Shown one piece after another: positions 58,672 through 64,000 of a DNA stretch of 64,000 bases. Source of the stretch: Scytalidium lignicola (taxonomy: Eukaryota; Ascomycota; Leotiomycetes); assembly GCA_002812745.2 (NCBI GenBank), contig NCSJ02000145.1, forward strand, positions 40,546-104,545, in the 5' to 3' direction. The notes beneath the pieces are model-generated. The model saw only the letters and a list, made by a program, of their open reading frames with translations. It had not been told where the DNA came from and searched no databases. Position 1 is the stretch's first letter; each line of letters opens with the position of its first letter. Both the position numbers and the translations under genes were made by a program.

Positions 58672-58800
58672 TGTCGGAACACCTGTAAACACGTAGTACG
58701 GTACGCATCTATACGTAATGTACTAGTTGTGCTTGTTCATGGTTGATTGTCGCTCAGAGGTTGGGCGCATTGCGAAGCTGTATCCCCTCGAGCGCCAGGT
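58672..58800 (-). mobile_element. Third, diverged copy of the copia LTR (fragment)
   Basis: TGTCGGAACACCTGTAAACA with later ACGGTACGC, TATACGTAAT, TTCATGGTTG and GCGAAGCTGTA follow the order of words in the LTR at 42885-43047, in the same orientation. The far end cannot be found. Confidence 0.6.
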
Positions 58801-59713
58801 TTACCAGCTCGTTAGGCCAAAATCATATCAAGGTTATCGTCCACTCATAATCTTCTCTTTCTAAGCTTAAGTATATTAAAGGTTAAAGTGACAAATTGAA
58901 CGAAAGATGAGGACAAACAGCAAAAGCAATAGTTTTGTAAGCTTCGCAATTTAAAAAANGGTTTTAAGATTTATTCAAATAATTAAAACATGGCAAAAAG
59001 CGACTTATTCCACCGGCCATGACGGTGACATCGAGTTACCTTAAAGCTACTGTCATGATAACATGCTTATAAGAATCAATGGATGATGTTATACTCTACA
59101 TGACTAAAAACTCTTTGGCCTTTATTATAAATATCACGAGTAGGCAACTTCCTTAGGTGACTAATTCGATTCGTTCAGATTGCAGGAGCGGATAATGGAG
59201 CGGATAATAACTTGGAGATAAGCACAACTTATCGTGGGGGACTTTACGCGAGAAATTTCCTGTAATGCACGGTGATTTCACCAGTGCCAGAGGATAAGTG
59301 CCATAACCTTTACACGTCTGTAGTTTTGCAACCACCATAGATAATGATATATAAATTGAATACAGGTTTCGCAGATGCTTTGTGAACATGTTATTTTTGG
59401 AACAAAGTTATTTGAATCTGAAATGGTTGAGTTAAAAGTGTTTTACTGCTTGTGGACAACTTGGGCAAGTGTTCTTTCAGCATTGGTCACGTGATTTGTA
59501 AAGGCCTTGACAAAGGAGTATAATGAAGCTTAAGTATAACAATGAATTTAAAGGCTATTTGTAATAATATATATTGATATTATAACTGTAAAAAGTTCTT
59601 TAATACTTGTAAAAGATGTGTATATTTAAGAATTCACCTTTTAACTTTGTTCTTCTTTAGTTCCTACTAAAACTGCTATCAAAATCACTATTGCTATTAT
59701 CAAAACTACTATT
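58801..59713. other. Gene-free stretch with a GATAAG-containing repeat
   Basis: An n at 58959 follows a run of A. The piece 59217-59302 shares several words with 63474-63637 (listed as a finding). Otherwise nothing is recognised. Confidence 0.3.
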
Positions 59714-60190
59714 ATGTTATCCTGGAACCTTATTAATTGTCTTTGCACTTTTACTCTGGCTTTTAGCCTTGTTAGTGGAAGCTTTATCATGGCTGCTGTC
59801 ACAACTTCTTCTAATCTGGTTCCAGAGGTTCTTAAAGTTCTTAGAGCTCTCTTAGTTGTTCTAGCTCTCCTAGCCCTTCTAACTTATCTTACAGGTGTTA
59901 TGCATGCTCTAGCTATTCTCCTTCCCTTATGATAATTTACACTTTATGCAGGCTATATTCTGAGGACTAACAAGCTTGTAAATATAGAAGCTCTTCTGGG
60001 ATTCTTTGTTGGACGTGTTAATGGCTAGCCTTGTACTTATTGTGTAAATAAGTCTGGTGTATGGACAGAGTATGTCTCTGTTCTAAGGCACTTTAATGGA
60101 GCTTGTGCTAATTGCTATTATAGCAATGAAGGAAGTTATTACTCCTTTTGTAAGTTATATATCATTTTACGGATAAGAATAAGAAGTTTA
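59714..60190 (+). pseudogene. RIP-damaged relic of a DUF3716-like Cys-motif protein
   Basis: In one plus frame, after a hydrophobic low-complexity stretch and a stop, comes PCTYCVNKSGVWTEY followed by HFNGACANCYYSNEG. This matches the fungal DUF3716 pattern (CxxC, then CxNC, then a Cys near RCSF). A stop TAG (60027-60029) directly precedes PCTYC, and Tyr stands where Cys is expected in WTEY and SYYSF; TGT to TAT is a G-to-A change. DUF3716 genes are common near repeats in some Pezizomycotina. Confidence 0.5.
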
Positions 60191-63050
60191 CTAATTATAA
60201 ACTGTGTTTAGATATTTACAACTGCCCTCTTCCTACTCTTATTATTACTTTTACTGCCTTTGTTATTGTTATTGCTAAAGTTCTTGTTATAACTCCTGTT
60301 AAAGCTCTTGCTAGTTATGGTTACTCTCTTTGTCCTTGTACTCCCTTAGTTGTTAAACCTTTTGTTACCTCTCAGAACAGCATTGCTGTTGTCCATGAGT
60401 TGTAACAAGATCTTGTTATAGGTAAAACTAATATTGTAATAATGCCTGCTTGCCTTTCTTGTTATTCTTAACTTACTAGTAAGTCAGCTTGGTTATCTAC
60501 AGGTTGTATTTAATGTTATTCTTCTCTTCCTGACTGTTATTGCTTCCTTCCTTGTAATCAAGCTGTTCTTATGCTTATTACTCCTCTAATTACCACAGGA
60601 AATGTTTGTTATACTTAAGTAATATGTCAAGAGCAAAACTGTTATATAACAGATGTTCTTTGTTGGTTTAGAAAGATGTTAGTTAATACTGCAAATTCTA
60701 TACATGAACTTGTAAATATCATTGAATAAGAGGTAATTAGTGAAAAAGGAAAGAGGAATAACAATGATAGTATATAAAGTCTTTATAACAATTTGCAGAC
60801 TTAATAATAGAATAATAAATATGTTTTTAACTTATTAGAAATCTTATAATTACTTATGAATTATTATTATATATTAATTTGTGAAAACCTAAAATTTAGT
60901 ATAATTTAAACAAGAATTACTCTTAAAACACCTTCTCTTTGTCCTTATATATTCTAATGTTCTCTTCTAGATTGTCTTCTTATAATAAAGTATATAATTT
61001 ATTATAGATGTTCTTTAAGCTTTGTAATAAGATGTTAAAGGTTATAATTAGCTTTTATTACTTCTAACTTGGAAATAACTTCTTCTTTATTCTTTTTACA
61101 AGTTATACAAGTTATAACCTTATCTTAAATCACTTTTCAACAAGAGAATTATACTCTTATTTTGTTTTTTAGATGTTATTAAGTTCCTTACCTTTCTTCT
61201 AGTTCTTTTACAAGTAGTTGGTTTGCAATTCCTTCTTTTTACTCCTTCTATGCCTTTTTAACCATAAAAACAAGTATTAAAGATATAAAGGTTAATGGAC
61301 AAGATGTTGATCTAGAAGATATATTAGAAGATATAATTGGTTTATTAACTAAAGCTTGTTGAACAGAAGATAATATAGATTTTTGTAAAAGATTTTGTGG
61401 AGATTCTTATAAAGTTTGTAAAGATATTTGAGCTGTTTGCAAAGGTGCTTGAGGTTGTGTTTATAAGAGATCTTGTCTTAGAAGTCTTATATAATTGATT
61501 ATAATTATAAGGATTCAGCTTTGAATCAGATCCTTGAGATTAATGTGAATAGATTCTAGCTTTGTCTTAACCTGATGCTTTATTTTATGTTTAAGCTTAT
61601 TAATTAACTGGTTGTTATTATGAAGAATAACTTTGCAAGTGTTTTGTAACATATTATTGATTTCAGGTAAAGCTTGTTACAAAATCAGATTTTGCAGCTT
61701 TTTTTATAATTGTATCTAACTAGATTATAAAAGCAAACTCTTCTTAAATTAGTTTATAGAAAGGGTTATAAGAAAAGAATAGTAAAAAGAGGTAATAAGG
61801 TTGTAGAATAATAAGGTCTTGTAATAAAACAATTTGTAAGTGCTTTAGTAATCTGATAAAACTGTTATCTGCTAAATCATCTTTATTAAGTCTACTTTCT
61901 ACTTAATAATGTCTTTGTACTTAAGCTTTAAACTAAGCTTTTTATTACTTAATCTATAGCCAGATTTGTTGTTGAAGAAGTAGAAGAGGCTTATGAGTAG
62001 CTTATAATAAAAANGTAATCATTTGTAGAAGATGAAAACTTAATTGTAATTTGTATAAACTGATAAGGAAGATGGGTAAGATATACTTGACAGAGTATAT
62101 TATGATTCTAACAGTTAACTTATAATATTTAGCTTAAAGATATATCTTGAACCTTTGTATATTAAGCTTTAGTACTTTGTAGAAAGTGTGTTTTTTAAGC
62201 TAAGGTTAATTTAGCTTTTCTAAAGATATACTAGGTTTTTATTAATTATATAAGATAAGATATTTCAACTTTACAATCTTATTCAACAAGAACTTTAATT
62301 TTATACTAATACTTTTAATGTTTAAAAGAAGGAGAAGCTTTACTTGTAATATGAAAGTATTAGAATAAGAGTTGAGTTAAAGTTCTTTATGTATAATAAA
62401 GAGGATCCTTATACTGTAAAGAACTTATAAATTCCTTTTTTGTGTTCTTATTCATCTTCTTATCTTGAAGAAGAATTATTAGGTAATTACATGGAGTAAG
62501 GCTTTTTGAAAAGGGATATTCAAGAAAGAACAAGTTTACAAGCTTTATCTTGTAATAATTCTCTTTATGTAAGAGATAATAATGCTTAAAAAGAAGATTT
62601 ACACATGTTTACAAGTTTTACAAACTTTGAGTTGATTTACAAAGTAGAATATCTTAAATCTTATGCTATTGTTAAAGGGTATAACTAGCTTGAATACCAT
62701 TTATACTACAATTATAGAAGTTTTCCTTGTTTATCTTATTTTGTTAATATCCTCGTTGATCAAGAAAGCTATGAATAACTTCTCTTTGTAAGTTTACTAT
62801 ATTGTTATTTCTATATACAACTTGAAGCCTTTATAACTTTATAACAATTGTAATATAAGCATTTATAGTACTTTTTGTTAATAAAGAGCTTTTCAGAGGC
62901 TTATTTGTGGATCTTACCCTAAAAACAAGAGTTGAAGATCTATAATCATCATAGTCATCTGCAAGCAATTGCAAGATCTCTTGTAAGGGTAATTACAAAG
63001 CTTTTAATAAAACCTGAGCTTTAACAAGTACTTCAACGTCTTCTTCTTGC
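60191..63050. other. AT-rich RIP-type block
   Basis: Almost 3 kb of AT-rich sequence with broken, low-complexity frames (stretches rich in Val/Ile/Leu/Thr codons near 60230-60420). No gene, LTR end or RNA gene could be identified. It resembles the 39-43 kb block in composition. Confidence 0.6.
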
Positions 63051-64000
63051 TGGTTTTTCTTCTAGTTAGCTAAGAGATGTAGTTTGCAGCTTATAAGCAG
63101 CTTCACCTGCCTGAGAAGGATATCCTCCTTGAGTTACACAACCAGCTTGTCAGGTATTACCAACTCTTCATCTAGCCATACATGAGAATTACTATCCTCA
63201 AAGATGCATGGTGTATAGCATCATCTCTAGAAATGGCCTGCAAGTTAACTTTGATAGGCTAGAAAGGAAGAAAGGATGAGGCTAGACTGTACCTGCCATT
63301 CTTTCTGCTTACTACTATAAGATTTAGCAGTATTTAACGGCTGTTCATCCTTTTTAGCCTTGAGGCCAGCCCTTCGCACTTCACAGGCGTATTCCTTAGC
63401 TACAATATACTGGTCCGACATCCGAAATTAGGGGGTTGAATTGTAAGTTGATGGGAAAGGGGGGTGTTGTACGAGGATAAGTGCCTGTTCATAAGGGGCA
63501 ACTTATCCAAATGCACTTATTGCGGTATTTACGGGCGATTTCACATTTGCCAAGCAAGCCGAAAATGTATGGGATAAGTCATCACGTGGCCTCGCTTACG
63601 ATTTCAGGAAATTTCACGGACCTTCGATAAGCACAACGCAGATATCCGTTATGCCGGTGATGCTTTCGGATAATCACCCTGCACAAGGTGCAACATCCGC
63701 AATGCATGTACTCTATAGAATGAAAATCATATATAATAAAACTGGGAATGGTTATCTGAAGAGATTTGTAAGAAGGATGAAGATAATGAATTTATTATTG
63801 TATAGACAACCTAGCGTAGCAATCTGTTGCAGGATGAAGCATTTGACCAACATCGGTATCATTGCTACACATAATTACCTTGCCCTGTCTTATCATGCCT
63901 TCGCATCTCATTCTCATATTTCGGAAACACGTGTTACCTTAATAATATCTAGACCAGATATCTGTTCCGGCCCATACGCCAATTCGGGCCATTTGCAAAT
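63051..64000. other. Right edge: return to balanced composition, repeat-like, no gene
   Basis: Base composition becomes normal near 63060. 63474-63637 contains a dyad (GGATAAGT...ACTTATCC at 63475-63508) and words shared with 59217-59302. No protein is supported to the window end. Confidence 0.35.

Noticed and set aside
1..64000. CRISPR arrays, bacterial operons or phage genes
   Set aside because: None seen; intron-containing fungal genes throughout, and the short repeats present are not regularly spaced arrays.

Overview
The window is nuclear DNA from a filamentous ascomycete (Pezizomycotina; a Leotiomycetes-like fungus would fit, but that is a guess). Genes are split by short introns, mostly 47-110 bp, with CTAAC/CTAAT-type branch points. 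There are fungal-only families (HET domain, NACHT-ankyrin STAND protein, C2H2 plus fungal transcription-factor domain), copia LTR retrotransposon remains, and very AT-rich blocks carrying C-to-T and G-to-A mutation typical of repeat-induced point mutation (RIP). No database search was run; exon boundaries were placed by hand from splice sites, reading frame and remembered family motifs.

Layout. 1-6 kb: mitochondrial catabolism. The E1-beta gene of the branched-chain 2-oxo acid dehydrogenase (minus, cut by the window start) lies head to head with the E2 gene of the same complex (plus), followed by a succinate-semialdehyde dehydrogenase with a one-base frameshift. 7-10 kb: a seven-exon zinc-finger regulator. 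10.6-11.5 kb: AT-rich DNA with a MITE-like element. 12-26 kb: a cluster of self/non-self-type genes, namely a decaying NACHT-ankyrin (NLR-like) gene, a large unfamiliar protein with a nuclease-like EAK motif, and a HET-domain gene with an Asn/Met-rich tail, with a zinc alcohol dehydrogenase and LTR or inverted-repeat debris between them. 27-32 kb: an O-fucosyltransferase-like type II membrane protein, a small unknown gene and an AIG1/FAR-17a membrane protein.

32.8-43 kb is repeat territory: a possible Crypton-like relic, a copia element whose polyprotein keeps one reading frame for over 4 kb but is riddled with stops and ambiguous bases, a 3.8 kb AT-rich block, and an oppositely oriented copia LTR. 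44-58 kb is a mixed island: a disrupted Cys-repeat protein, an unknown fungal protein, a sugar transporter, a transporter fragment, a second (broken) MFS transporter, a Dabb-domain gene without a visible start, and an intact SAF-domain oxidoreductase. 58.6-64 kb returns to RIP-like AT-rich DNA with a DUF3716-like relic.

Two kinds of damage must be kept apart. Several frameshifts are single-base indels, some in homopolymers, and single n characters often sit beside homopolymers; in the HET gene, ignoring the n restores the frame. These may be sequencing errors. In contrast, the repeats carry transition-only damage with frames kept, as RIP produces. The most interesting stretch is the 12-26 kb group. 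That its members act together is inference only.
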